In this document: in pieces, positions 1 through 11,483 of the stretch
Numbering within the stretch: position 1 is the stretch's first letter
Layout: every line of letters begins with the position of its first letter
NCBI GenBank assembly: GCA_015680685.1
Contig: MNCI01004801.1
Coordinates: forward strand, 1-56,060
Direction: 5' to 3'
DNA from: Gnetum montanum
Lineage: Eukaryota > Streptophyta > Gnetopsida > Gnetales > Gnetaceae
DNA length: 56,060 nt
Made by a program: the position numbers and the translations under genes
Notes under the pieces: model-generated
What the model saw: the letters and a program-made list of their open reading frames with translations, nothing else
Databases searched by the model: none
What the model was told of the DNA's origin: nothing

Positions 1-43
1 TGTATTCGTATGGTTGAGTGTAGGGGTACCTCATCACTCATCA
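1..43 (+). mobile_element. Tail of the 5' LTR of element 1
   Basis: The first 43 bases match, with few differences, the last part of the complete LTR ending at 1485 and finish with the same CTCATCA terminus. This is therefore the end of an upstream LTR copy whose body lies outside the window. No recognisable tRNA primer-binding site follows it, which suggests the start of the internal region has been lost. Confidence 0.75.
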
Positions 44-482
44 CAAAGACAAAGCCAGAGCCTATGAAGAGGAATGACGGGTGTTCATGCCATGGTACGT
101 CAAAGCTAATCAGATGTTCCCACAACTACCCTGTCCGTGGGAAGTGCCGACTCCATCAAACATTGGAGCATCAGCATGGATGCCACAAGACCCTTGGACC
201 AAAGAGGAGAAGCTCCAGGCTATTCTTCAGCGTCATCAACCTTCAAATCTTGGAGCACGTGACAAAGGGAAAGCACCCATGGAGGAGCCACCACCACCAG
301 GAACTACATGAGTTCCACAGTTTTATAGTTGTAGTATTTTTTCTCTGTGTTGTGTCTTCCCACACTGCGGAATTAGTCCATTTCTTTTTCTAGTTAATAA
401 TTCCATACCTATCCACTGTGTAATCACTGAAGCTTGTTCTCCTTGTAACTCAAGGATGAGTTTTTATTCAGTCGTGGGGGTA
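44..482 (+). mobile_element. Short internal remnant of element 1
   Basis: About 440 bp lie between the LTR tail and the complete LTR. A 76-codon open frame (81-311) encodes a proline- and charge-rich peptide ending in a run of prolines; I do not recognise it and it may be the end of a lost polyprotein or accessory ORF. A G-rich tract at 474-480, two bases before the LTR, is the expected polypurine tract for plus-strand priming and sets the orientation as plus. No RT, integrase or gag motif is present, so the copy is internally deleted or non-autonomous. Confidence 0.6.
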
Positions 483-507
483 TGATGAGACGTGGTTCGC
501 ACAGGCC

Positions 508-594
508 GCGATATCGCGTATGTGATATTGTAGCTGACGCGATATCGCGTACGTGATATCGCATCTTTCCCTACAATATTGCGTATGCGATATC
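508..594. repeat. Three near-palindromic GATATC/CGCGTA units in U3
   Basis: Three imperfect copies of a 20-25 bp dyad built from GCGATATCGCGTA followed by its near reverse complement lie at 508-530, 538-562 and about 575-594. They sit directly upstream of the TATA box of the LTR, where retrotransposon enhancers normally lie. A role as protein-binding or hairpin sites is inferred from position and symmetry. Confidence 0.7.
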
Positions 595-612
595 AAAGTT
601 TGCCACCATATC

Positions 613-620
613 TATAAATA
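613..620 (+). promoter_or_regulatory. TATA box of element 1 LTR
   Basis: TATAAATA lies about 130 bp inside the LTR, downstream of the palindromic block and about 170 bp upstream of an AATAAA signal at 789-794. That is the usual U3-R arrangement of a plant LTR promoter. Confidence 0.65.
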
Positions 621-1021
621 ATACGCTGCTCTCCCTTGTTTGGAATCCCAGTTTTAGAGTAGCGAAGCTCTGGCAGTTTGATCCCTCCAGAGTTAGATTT
701 TTTTCCCGTGTCTGCCCGCAGTGTGGTGAATGTAATTGTACGGTGTCTTTATTTGAGTGTGCTGTACTTGGACATGCACATGACTGGAAATAAAGATCGA
801 GATTACTTCATCATTGCAGCATTCACTTAGTTTATTTATTTATTATTTATTTAATGTTATTTATTGTTTTCATAGCGTGGTGTAAGTACGACTTGGCTAC
901 GAGCGCCCACGAGTGTGTACGGCTAGTCAAGGAATCGGTTACTCATTGCGATTAGTCTCTCACCCTTAAACTCCTAGAAGCGGAACAAGTATGACTTGAT
1001 TATGAGCATTTAAGTGTGACT

Positions 1022-1140
1022 GCTTGGTAGCCCAGTGGTGTAGCTAGGACCTAGGCTTGGTAACCTAGTGGCGTATTTGGGATCTGTGCTTGGTAATCCC
1101 AGTGGCGTACCTAGGATCTATGCTTGGTAGTCCCAGTGGT
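1022..1140 (+). repeat. Four tandem 33-34 bp units in U5
   Basis: Units starting GCTTGGTA at 1022, 1055, 1088 and 1122 each continue with a CCCAGTGGCGTA-like core. A single degenerate copy of the core occurs in the element 5 LTR near 16757, so the motif predates its amplification here. Confidence 0.7.
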
Positions 1141-1485
1141 AGTCGTGCACAAGGTCCAAGATATGTATGGTTGATCAAGGAATTGGTTGCTCATTGCAGT
1201 TAGGCTAGATTAGATTTTCTTACCCTTTTCCTCTTAGCTTAGATTAGTTAATATTATTTTCCACTACCTTCAGGAGTAGCGTTAGAATTGGAAACACATC
1301 ATACACCTCATCTAGACTAAACCATACGTGACATATGAAAAACTAGTCTAGGTGGAAGACAGCGAACTGCGACCTAAGGCTAACTATCTAGGTTGCACAA
1401 CTAGTCCATCTGCAGAGTTCGACCGGATCGCACGTGCGATGCTCGTTTCGTATGGTTGAGTGTAGGGGTACCTCGCCACTCATCA

Positions 1486-1746
1486 GTAATGATTCAAAAG
1501 ATGTTCATAACCACCCTTGAAGAAGTCATATCAAAAGGATATGATGTATCATGTAAACCATTACAACTATACTCATGGAAGATAATCAACTACGAATTAG
1601 GTTACAAAGATATGTGTGAAAAGGTGGAGAAGAATAAGGCATAAAGAATTTAAACTAGAAAAAGAAGATAGTATGAGCAAGTGCCAATGAATCATAAGAA
1701 TACATACTAGATGAAGCATTGGATAGAAAAAAATAAGACTAAGAAT
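1486..1746. other. Unassigned flank between elements 1 and 2
   Basis: A 260-bp stretch with no LTR or polyprotein motif. An open frame continues out of the element 1 LTR to 1644, but I recognise no domain in it. Together with 11484-12290 it probably represents the older DNA into which element 2 inserted: the five bases before element 2 (AGAAT) and after it (GGAAC) differ only by transitions, consistent with a decayed target-site duplication. Confidence 0.4.
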
Positions 1747-4335
1747 TATAAAACCTCGCCCTAGCTTAGGGCAAGGTGATGCCTAGGATCAAGTAATCTT
1801 AGCATAGAAGCATGATAACTAGAACCAATAATGTGTAGAATACATGATAATAAGAAAAGTTAAACAGTACAAAACTTTCCTACTATACTAAAAACTAAAC
1901 ATACATATCACACTATAAAAATACATGTCTCTACATCAAGCAAACTATACACGACTCTGCAAAAATACAAAAACACATAAGCCTTATCATTGTATATAGA
2001 AGAGTATAGAGAGTTTCATATAAGGGTATCTAGTCCACATTATTGTACATGAAAATATACATCAAACAAGCATAGAAGATTTTCCCCTCCTCTATCCTTC
2101 CTCTCTGTGCTCATCTAGGCTCCTACACGTTTCACTTGTAATTAAATAAAGTTAGTACACAACTAAGTGGGAAGCCTTTACTCTTCCCCTACTAAATGAT
2201 TGATGTGTGTTGCACTAGAGGAGAGGAGTGGGGTACAAGGTAATCATATCACCCATAAAGCTAACATACTATCAAACAAGCATAGACAAAGCCACAGTCC
2301 AACATCATCTATCATGTCCATGTCATCATACCCATGATATGACATAAATAGTCCATGATCCATACAATCATAATCCAAACAAAACACCTATTCTCAATGA
2401 TATGGCTCATAAACCAATACTATCACAAACATAGCCCACATGGTTGCTAGCATATTCGAGCTTACTGTAGCATGTGAAACATTACCATGAGTCCTCATAA
2501 TAGCCATTGCCTATAGGTTTTTTATTTATCTAACTAGTGCTCCCACTCTCAAGATGAGGCCTGAGATAGGAGCCTCATCAATGCATCATAGTGGAGGTCA
2601 ATCCATACTACCTCCAAGGTGCCTCATCACCAACCAGTTCACACCCTCATGCTAACACCACCTACCAATGATCATCACAAGCATTGTCATGAAAACATAT
2701 ACATAATTCGACTAGCTTAAGCCAACACATGTCATAAGCACAACACATGCAAACAAACATAACCACATCGATCCACCCCTAATAGTTATAGTCATTCCAG
2801 GAAAACAATACCATGATACAATGGAACAACATGAAGGCCTCGATATGACAAAACAATACCATATTTCTCAAAAGACACATACTTCGATACAAATGACCAC
2901 TATAATAACCTTCAAAATAAGATATGCTCAAATAGAAAAAAATTCCACAATTATAAAGTACTTCCTAAAATGATCCCAACAATACTAATTTTACCTAATT
3001 CGAACTCTTGGAAGCAAATTTATGTGTGTTTAAAGTTTGATTAATAAAATAATTATTTAGATAATATTTAATTATCACCAAAAAGGATTGGAAAGCCCAA
3101 AAATGCTCATGCCCCAATAGACCCCACAAATAGCATATTCCAATCATACGAGTCTCATCAACATCACATATCATATTCCACAAGTTTCCATCATACCATA
3201 CATATATATATATATATTAATAAGCAATTCGTAACCAAAATCATACACTTTTGGGAAATATCTGAAATAACATGCCTAAGCTTAGACTTTGAGTCATTTG
3301 TCCCACATGCCTCCATTGCATGATCATATACACTAATCCAACACAAAAATATAGGGAAAAGGTAAAGACAACCCACCAATTAAAATTGTTGGGGCAAAAA
3401 GGTCAAAAGAAGTAGAAAATCTTCAAAAATATGGTAGGACTTCATTTTTCTCCTAACAAGTTCTGCACCTACATAGATATGACCATAGCAATCCCAAATC
3501 TAGGTTTAGAGCAAGTAAAAATTGTCTAGAAGGCTTAGAATCTAGAAAAAAGGAGGAACATAGAAGAAAAAAAAGGAAAAGAGAAGAGAATAAATGTAAC
3601 CCTCATTTCTATTTCTAAAAAAAAAAAGAAAAAGAGTGAAACAAACCCAATTCATATGGGTGGTGGTAGAAAAAGGTGGTGGATCTTAAAAAGAAGAGAG
3701 AGAGAGAGAAAAAAAACAAGGTTCACTTTTATGCTTATGTTAGCATAAAAGAAAAAGAAAAATACAACCTGAGGTAGCACACATCACGTGCTAAGATTAC
3801 TTTACTTTTTGTTTTTCTTAACTTGAATTATTTATTATTATTTTTTTTATGAAATGATTTTCCTAAGTTATTTTTATTTTTCGTCTCTACCACTAATACT
3901 ATAAACTTTAATCATGTGTAATAGATGCACTGAGACTTCAAATCAAAATTTGTTTGAACCTATGAGATCCTTATCATTTGCTCTACACATTCACATGCCA
4001 AAACCACACCCGAACATCAAAGAACATAGTGTTATAGTACAAATGCCTACATACCAAAATCACACATAAAGCATAAAAACATACTAGATAGGTTCTCTTG
4101 TACCCCAATCTAACACCGCTGCTAGCAACATCACTTGGCTAAGACATCACATAGGGCTAGTGTACATAATCACATTAGTTAAGCATGTGAAGACAACATA
4201 ATCGTAACATAAAAATGAAGCCTCATAACATATAAAATACATTGACTCATCCTCAAAAACCCACTAGGACTCCACATGTAATGTATAACTCATAAGTGGA
4301 TGACCATACCTATTGGCTCTAGGTGGGATGTAACA
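1747..4335 (-). mobile_element. 3' LTR of element 2 (minus strand, 2.6 kb)
   Basis: Read on the minus strand the LTR begins TGTTACATCCCACC at 4335 and ends near 1747. Almost its whole length aligns with 8903-11483. It carries a GA-rich and A-rich insertion around 3660-3780 that the other copy lacks, and it lacks two segments present there (around 9400-9440 and 9740-9845). The two LTRs also differ by many substitutions, so this is an old insertion. Confidence 0.9.
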
Positions 4336-4350
4336 CTCTTCCCTCCTTGA
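4336..4350 (-). promoter_or_regulatory. Polypurine tract of element 2
   Basis: On the minus strand a purine run (AAGGAGGGAAGAG core) lies immediately before the TGTTACATCC start of the 3' LTR. This is the expected plus-strand primer and fixes both the LTR boundary and the orientation. Confidence 0.8.
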
Positions 4351-4361
4351 GAATCTTCCTC

Positions 4362-5715
4362 CTAGAAGATCTTAGGATGAGTTGCATGCATCTTAGTCTC
4401 CACCTCCCAAGTAGCCTCTAAAGCTCCATATCTACTCCATAAAATTTTGACCATAGGGACAACTTTATTGCATAGTTGTCACACCATATGATCAACAATT
4501 TTTACTAGTTACTCAACATAGCTAACATCATACTATAGTTATATTCCTGAATGGCTAATCACATGATGTTCATTAGGCACATAATGACATATCATAGATA
4601 CATGAAATACATCATGGACATGTGCCAAATGAAGAGGTAATGCTATCCGATAGGCCACTTTCCAAATTTGTTGTAACACTTGAAATGGACCAATGTATCT
4701 AGGAGCCAATTTCCCTTTTTAGCCAAATCAAGTAAGGCCTTTCAAAGGAGAAACATGAAGAAATACATGATCTCCAACTGCAAACTCTAGTGGCCTTCGA
4801 TGCTAATTGGCATATGCCACTTGCGTATCCTCTACAGCTCTGAATCTATCTCAGATTTCTTGAATCTGATCTCTAGTTTGCCTCACCAAATCTATGCTTA
4901 CCTACTGATGATCTTCTATAGCATGCTAACCTAAAGGTGTTCTACATGGCCTACCATAGAAAATCTCATATGGTGCTACTTGTAAACTCTCTTGATAAAT
5001 GTTGTTTTATGCAGACTTAGCTAATGGTAGCATCTGATCCCAACCTTCTCTATATTGCAAAGCACAAGATCTCAACATGTCTTCTAGAATTTAATTCATC
5101 CATTCAATTTGACAATCAGTTTGTGGATGATATGCTGAACTTATATTCAGCTTTGTACCCATCTCCTTTTGAAATGCTTGCCAAAAATGTGAGATGAATT
5201 GAGCATCTCTATCACTAATAATCTATTGTGGCACACCATGCAACTACACTATCTCTTGAAGAAAGAGATGTGCATTTTCTATTGCACTTACTAATTATTG
5301 TGTAGCAAGGAAATGGGTAGACTTTGTGAACAAATCAACAACTGCTAAGATAGCATCATGGCCATTGTGAGCTCATGGAAGACCAACAATGAAATCCATA
5401 TCCATGGCATCCCATTTCCACTAAGGAATGTCATGGGAATGAAAATATCCACCAGGTCTTTGATGCTCTATCTTCACTTACTGGCAAATTAAAGAGCGAG
5501 ATACATACTCTCCTATGTTCCTCTTCATAGTAGGCCACCAATACATCCATCATAAATTTTGGTACATTTTCTAACTACCTGGATGCATTTGGTATTTTCT
5601 CATGTGGGCCTCATCCATCAATTGAAATCATAGAGCTTCTAGAACACATACTCGTCCATCACTCCATAATACTCCATGAATATCCACAGAGAGTGATCGA
5701 TTAGAGGTAAGCTAT
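4362..5715 (-). pseudogene. Element 2 integrase with C-terminal chromodomain, broken
   Basis: The minus strand encodes a degraded integrase. From right to left one can read remains of the zinc-binding N-terminal domain, a core with the WKWDAMDMDFIVGLP motif near 5400 (first catalytic Asp), an SDRDAQFIS-like second Asp segment near 5210, and a glutamate in the TDCQIEWMN segment near 5110. The C-terminal domain runs to about 4560. The last 140 bp encode a chromodomain, recognisable from PMVKILW and EATWEVE, ending at a stop at 4362-4364, 26 bp from the LTR. Several in-frame stops, mostly TAG or TGA in place of CAG, CGA or TGG, inactivate it. A C-terminal chromodomain defines chromoviruses; in that family it directs integration to particular chromatin. 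Confidence 0.85.
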
Positions 5716-6345
5716 TGCCTCAATGCCTAACACCAAGGATCATGTCATTGTTGCTCTTATATTTGCTCTTACAAATCATATTGAATTGTTAAGTTATTAA
5801 GCTTACTCACCACCCTACTCAATGCATATACTACTTTGTTAGTCTTGTTAGGCTTGTATTTAATAGTGAAATCAAAATTAGTAAGTAGCACCATCCATCT
5901 ATGTTGTCGCAAGTTTAATTGTGGCTGACTCATAAGATATTGGAAACTCTTATGGTTAGTTTAAATAGTCACCTACTCTCCATATAGATAATGATACCAA
6001 ATATTCAATGCAAAGATCACAACACCCAATTCTAGATCATGCATGGGATATCTCATTTCATGTGGCCTCAATTGATGGAATGCATAAGCTACAACTTGTC
6101 CATCCTACATCAACACATAACCAAATCCATCCCCTAAAGAATTATTACTAAGATAATATGGATATCCTAGTGTAGGAGATATTAGTAGAGGAGTAGTCAC
6201 CAATTTATGCTTCAACTCCTCAAATGTAGCTTGACAAGCTGGGCCCCAAGTAAGGTTAGCCTCTTTTCTCAACAATCGAGTCAAAGGAGACGCTATGTAA
6301 GAGAAATGTTCCACAAACATTTGGGAATATCCCACTAATTCCAAG
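5716..6345 (-). pseudogene. Element 2 RNase H domain, broken
   Basis: Minus-strand reading frames encode the RT/RNase H connection (FVEHFSYIASPLTRLL followed by a TWGPACQATFEELK-like segment, 6105-6344). The RNase H continues downstream with the H-rich and DFTIKYKPNKTNKVV-like end at about 5850. It is split by stops and frameshifts. The order RT, RNase H, integrase on the minus strand is the normal Ty3/gypsy order. Confidence 0.8.
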
Positions 6346-6379
6346 AAGCTTCATACCTTCACTACTGATTATGGCCTAG

Positions 6380-7110
6380 GCCAAACACAAATGACTGTAA
6401 TCTTTGCACAATCTAGAAAGATACCAGCTCTTGATACCACACATCCTAAGAACCAAATCTTTGATTCCCAAGATGAATACTTGGACAATTGAGCATATAG
6501 TTGGTACTCTCAAAATTTTGTAAAATCATCTACAAGTGCTCTACATGCAATTGCTGATTAGGAGAATATACTAAGATATCATTGTTAAATGCAATCACAA
6601 ATTGGTCTAGGAATGGATGCATCACACTATTCATGAGGAGCATGAAAATTTTTGGCACATTTGTCAACCCAAATGGTAGTAGCAAAAACTCATAGTGGCC
6701 ATACCGTGTTCTAAGTGCTATCTTTAACACATCCTGCTCATGAAACTGCACTTGATGATACCTAGACTTGAGATCAATCTTTGAGAATACATGAGCTCCT
6801 TGAAGTTGATCCAACAAGTCATTAATATGTGGCAGAGGATATCTATTTTTCATAGTCACTTGGTTTAACTACTTGTAATCTATGCATAATTGCAAAGCCC
6901 CATCCTTCTTTTTAACAAATAGCATAGGTGCATCCCATGGTGATACATTGGAGTGAATAAGGCCTTTATCCAAAAATTCCTGTAGCTAAATCTTTAGCTC
7001 TACTAGCTCTATGGGAGACATCCTGTGGGGAGCCTTTAAAATAGGCTCTGTACTAGGTTTAAGTTCGATCTTGAACTCAATCTCATGCCTTGGTGGAAAA
7101 CTTGGTAATT
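6380..7110 (-). pseudogene. Element 2 reverse transcriptase, broken
   Basis: The best-preserved part (6530-6859) has the chromovirus RT signature: [18 protein letters not shown], a [14 protein letters not shown] block and a [16 protein letters not shown] block. The catalytic position, normally YxDD or FIDD, reads FNND here, so one catalytic Asp is lost. Upstream, to about 7110, the fingers region ([13 protein letters not shown]) is readable with stops. The sequence places the element in the Tekay/Del-like group of chromoviruses; subgroup assignment is by eye. Confidence 0.85.
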
Positions 7111-7254
7111 CAGATTAGAATACATCAGGGAATTCATGAACAATAGGAATTTGATCTATCTCCACCATATTATTTTATAGATTGTAGCCACAAAGCATGC
7201 ATGCCATTTTTAAAGCATTGTATGGTACATCAAAGAGGAGACTAAATATAGGTG

Positions 7255-7680
7255 CATAGTCCTCGAACAAGTTTGTACCTCAATCAAAGCACCATCAACT
7301 AATTGTAATTGTAGGAGCTTTTGCCAATAGTCCAAACTAGCATTGAACTATGACAATCAATGCATCCCTAAAATAACATCATATACTCAAAGATCCATAA
7401 CATGTAAATCACTAACCCACTACACACCTTCTAATTCTACTAGCACACTTATACATACCCAATCAACTTGGGTTTCATGACGCCCAGCAGAAGATACTAT
7501 CAATCTAGGAGAAAGAGAATGAAAAATAAGAGCTGCATGATGTCCAACTATAGGATCTATGAAAGAATGGCTAGCACTGGGATCAAATAACATTAACATA
7601 GCAAAGCCCAAAATCATAGCTCCCATCTCCATCACTATGTTTGGCTACACATCCAAAGGCTAGTCTATTAAGGCATACAA
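7255..7680 (-). pseudogene. Element 2 aspartic protease, broken
   Basis: A minus-strand frame (7420-7635) contains LFDPSASHSFID, the retropepsin active site with the usual DSGA changed to DPSA. Downstream a YDVILGMH-like segment near 7370 matches the second conserved strand. Stops interrupt the frame. Its place between the gag zinc knuckle and RT is canonical. Confidence 0.8.
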
Positions 7681-8860
7681 CTATCCTTAAGTCCTTTGGT
7701 CCCCTCCTCTAGGCTGAGTGATTGCTGCTCCTCATCCACTTGAAACTAGAGGTTGCTATCCTCGGCATCTACCTTACCCACTACTACTTACCTACTTTGG
7801 TCACTCTTGAGTCCAATTCCCTAGATACCCACATGCAAAAAAATTATGGCAATCCCTCTGTAGATGACAAGGCTGCCCACATCTATAACAAACAATAGCT
7901 TGATGACTAGCTGCAATAGTAGGACCATGAGTGGGTGTTGGATGCTATCCTCCATGGCCATGAGCTTACTTAGAGGATCCAAGACTCTCTTTAGATGTCA
8001 GTCCTCTCTTTTGCCCTATCTCATCTCTCTACATGTTGTATCCTCTTGTTGACTCCTCTCTAAATCCATGAATACTGCTCTAGCTTCATCATAGGAAGTT
8101 AATTAGAGTGGTAATAGATGATCCTTCAAAGATGGTCTCAAACCTTGAACAAACCTTTTTTCCCATGCCCAAGCATCTATCTGCATCTAGAGTACATAAC
8201 TACTCACCTCAGAGAAATGAGCATCATACTTTGCCACAGACCAACTACCTTGATACAAATGATAGAACTTGTCCTCCTTGGCTTGTGCATATTGGGTAGA
8301 CACATAACAACCTTTGAAAGATGGTAGAAAATCATCCCATGAAACCTCTTTACTAGTTCATCCCTTGGCCTACTCTTTAGTTGTCCACTGACACTAGGTA
8401 GTACCAACCAATTGACAAATTTCCAAGTGAGTCTATTGAACTGATGAGTAGTCCATCAAATCAAAAGACTTTTTCAATTCCTCCAACCATTCTGTAGCCA
8501 TTGTGGGATCCTTAGTGCCATCAAATTTTGGAGGTCCTAATTTTTGAAACTACTTCACTAGTTCCCTATTGATAAGCTACCTATTTCATTCTCTTGAGCC
8601 TCCACTACCACTACTACTACCACTTTCCACTTCCCTGATCATGGGAACAAGGGCATCACTAACTACAACATGCTACTATAGGGCCTATAAAAATTGTTGT
8701 ATAAGCTCTGGTTGCCTATTTGTAGGACCATTGCTAGATGTTTGAGGAGGCTGTTCCTATCCATCATTAGGCCCTTCTGGTTTACAGGCCCCATTAGCAT
8801 CATGACCACATCTACAATACAAATCTATACTTGAAATTACACAAATGGATGAGTACCCCC
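7681..8860 (-). pseudogene. Element 2 gag, broken
   Basis: The minus strand encodes a Retrotrans_gag-type domain (about 8545-8070), opening with PPKFDGTKDPTMATEWLEEL, then passing through SVAKYDAHFSEV. A CX2CX4HX4C zinc knuckle (7849-7890) follows, with the glycine before the histidine replaced by cysteine. Multiple stops inactivate it. The product would be the nucleocapsid precursor. Confidence 0.8.
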
Positions 8861-8887
8861 ACCATCATACAACATCGAAGTAAATTA

Positions 8888-8899
8888 GCTCTAATACCA
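8888..8899 (-). promoter_or_regulatory. Primer-binding site of element 2 (initiator tRNA-Met type)
   Basis: On the minus strand TGGTATTAGAGC lies three bases inside the 5' LTR end. It differs by one C-to-T change from the TGGTATCAGAGC primer site for plant initiator tRNA-Met. Confidence 0.85.
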
Positions 8900-8902
8900 T
8901 AA

Positions 8903-11483
8903 TGGAACACCCTGCCCTAGCTTAGGATAGGGTGATGCCTAGGATCAAGTAATCTTAGCATAGAAGGATAATAACTAGAACCAATAATGTGCAGAATATG
9001 TGATAACAAGAATAGTCAAATGGTATAGAGATTTCCTACCATACCAAAAACTAAACATACATATCACATTATAAAAATGTATGTCTCTACATAAAGCAAC
9101 CTATACACTACTTTGTGAAAATACAAAAAAAAATAATCCTCATCATTGTATATAGAAGAGTATAGAGAGTTTCATACAAGGGTATCTAGTCCACACTACT
9201 ATACATGAAAATATACATCAACCAAGCATAGAAGATTTTCCCCTCCCCTACCCTTCCTCTTTGAGCTCATCTAGGCTCCTGTGCCTTTTACCTATAATTA
9301 AATAAAGTTAGTACATAACTAAGTGGGAAGCCTTTACAATTCCCCTACTAGATGGTCGACATGTGTTGCACTAGAGGAGAGGAGTGGGGTACAAGGCAAC
9401 CTACAACCACTGTTAGTCTTATGCGTGATCAAAACAACACACACCATATCATCCATAAATCTAACATACTATCATACAAGCATAGACAAAGCCATGGCCT
9501 GACATCATCTATCATGCACATGTCATCATATCCATGATATATCATAAATAATCCATGATCCACACAATCATAATCTAAATAGAACACCTATTCTCAATGA
9601 TATGGCTCACAAACCAATACTATCACATACATAGCCTATGTGGTTGCAAGCATATCCAGGCTTAGTGTAGCATGTGATGTGTTGTCATGAGTACTCATAA
9701 TAGCCATTGCTTGTAGGTCTTTTATTTATTCAACCAGTGTTAGGGTTCTTCAACCTATGATCCACAACCACTAGCCTTTTGGAGGATTTGTGATAGGGAT
9801 AATCACACCTATGCCATGGACCAACCGTAGGGACAAACACACCTACACTCTCCCACTCTCAGGATGAGGCTTGAGATAGGACCCTCACCGATGCATCATA
9901 GTGGAGGCCAATCCATACTACCTCCAGGGTGCCTCATCACCAACTGGTCCACACCCTCATGCTAGCACCATCAACCAATGATCATCACAAGTGTCATCAC
10001 AAAAACATATACACAATTAGGATAGCTTAAGCCAACACATGTCATAAGGACAACAAATCCAAACAAACATAACCACACTGATCCACCCCTAATAGTCATA
10101 CCATGGAAACAATGCCATGATGCAACGAAACAACATGAAGACATTGATATGACAAAACAATACCATATTTCTCAAAAGACAAGTACTTCCATACAAATGA
10201 CCACTATAATAATTGTCAAAATAAGATAAGCTCAAAGAGAAAAAAAATTACATGATTCTAAAGTACTTTCCAAAATGATCCCAACGACACTAATTTTACC
10301 TAAATCAGACTCCTGGAAGCAAAGTTATGTGCATTTAAAGTTTGATTAATAAAAAAATATTTAATTATCACTAGAAAGGATTGGAAAGCCCAAAAATGCT
10401 CATGCCCCAATAGGCCCCACAAACAGCACATTCTAATCATACGAGTCTCATCAACATCACATATCATATTCCACAAGTCCCCATCATACCATACATTCCA
10501 TATATATTAATAAATAATTCATAACCAAAATCATACACTTTTTGGGAAATATACAAAATAACATGCCTAAGCTTAGACTTTGAGCCGTCTGTCCCACATG
10601 CCCTCATCACATGATCATATATACTAATCCAGCACAAAAATACAGGGAAAATGTAAAGACAACCCACCAATTAAAATTGTTAGAGTAGAAAGGCCAACAC
10701 AACTAGAAAATCTTCAAAAATATAGTAGGACTCCATTTTGCTTCCAACAAGTTCTGCACCTATGTAGATATGACTGCAACAATCCCAAATCCAAGTTCAA
10801 AGTAAGAAAAAATCATCCAGAAGGCTCTGAATCCAAAAAAAGGGGGGAAAATAGAAGAAAACAAAGGAAAAGAGAAGAGAATCAACATAACCCTCATTTT
10901 TGTTTCTAAATAAAAAAGAAAAAGAATGAAATAAACCAAATTTGTATGGGTGGTGGTACATCATGTGCTAACATTACTTTACTTCTTTTTAAATTATTTA
11001 TGATTATTATTTTTTACGAAATGATTTTCATCTTCACCACTAATACTGTAAACTTTAATAATGTGTAATAGACACACTGGGACTCCAAATCAAAATTTGT
11101 TTGACCCTACGAGATCTTTATCATACACTCTACACATTCACATGCCAAAACCATAGCCAAACATCATGCAACATAGTGCTATAGTACAAATGCCTATATA
11201 CCAAAATCACACATAAAGCATAAAAACATATTATATAGATGCTCTTTTATCCCAATCTAACAACCCTGCCAACAACATCACTTGTCTAACACATCACATA
11301 GGGCTAGTGTACATAATCATGTTAGTTAAGCATGTAAAGAAAACATAATCGTAACATAGAAATGAAGCCTCATAACATATAAAATACATTAACTCATCCC
11401 TGAAAAACCCACCAAGACTCCACATGTAATGTATAACTCATAAGTGGATGACGATACCTATTGGCTCTGGGTGGGATGTAACA
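8903..11483 (-). mobile_element. 5' LTR of element 2 (minus strand, 2.6 kb)
   Basis: Read on the minus strand it begins TGTTACATCCCACC at 11483 and ends GGGTGTTCCA at 8903, next to the Met primer site. It aligns with 1747-4335. It keeps two segments missing from the other LTR (about 9400-9440 and 9740-9845). Short ORFs inside it, including 9352-9537 and 10464-10670, also occur in altered form in the other LTR and are not genes. Confidence 0.9.

Larger units (their letters stand above)
483..1485 (+). mobile_element. Complete LTR of element 1 (about 1.0 kb)
   Basis: The LTR begins TGATGAG and ends CTCATCA, a perfect 7-bp terminal inverted repeat. A polypurine tract precedes it and its end repeats bases 1-43. 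Inside are a palindromic repeat block (508-594), a TATA box (613-620), an AATAAA signal (789-794) and a four-unit 33-bp repeat (1022-1140). It is visibly richer in CpG than most of the window, which suggests a recent insertion. Its termini and one internal repeat resemble the LTR of element 5 (16308-17124), so the two may be distant relatives. Confidence 0.85.

Noticed and set aside
1456-1644. 62-codon frame suggesting a small gene
   Set aside because: It starts inside the element 1 LTR and ends in unassigned DNA; no domain or conserved copy supports it.
3201-3217. TA microsatellite, and GA/A-rich runs near 3600-3720
   Set aside because: Ordinary short simple repeats within an old LTR.
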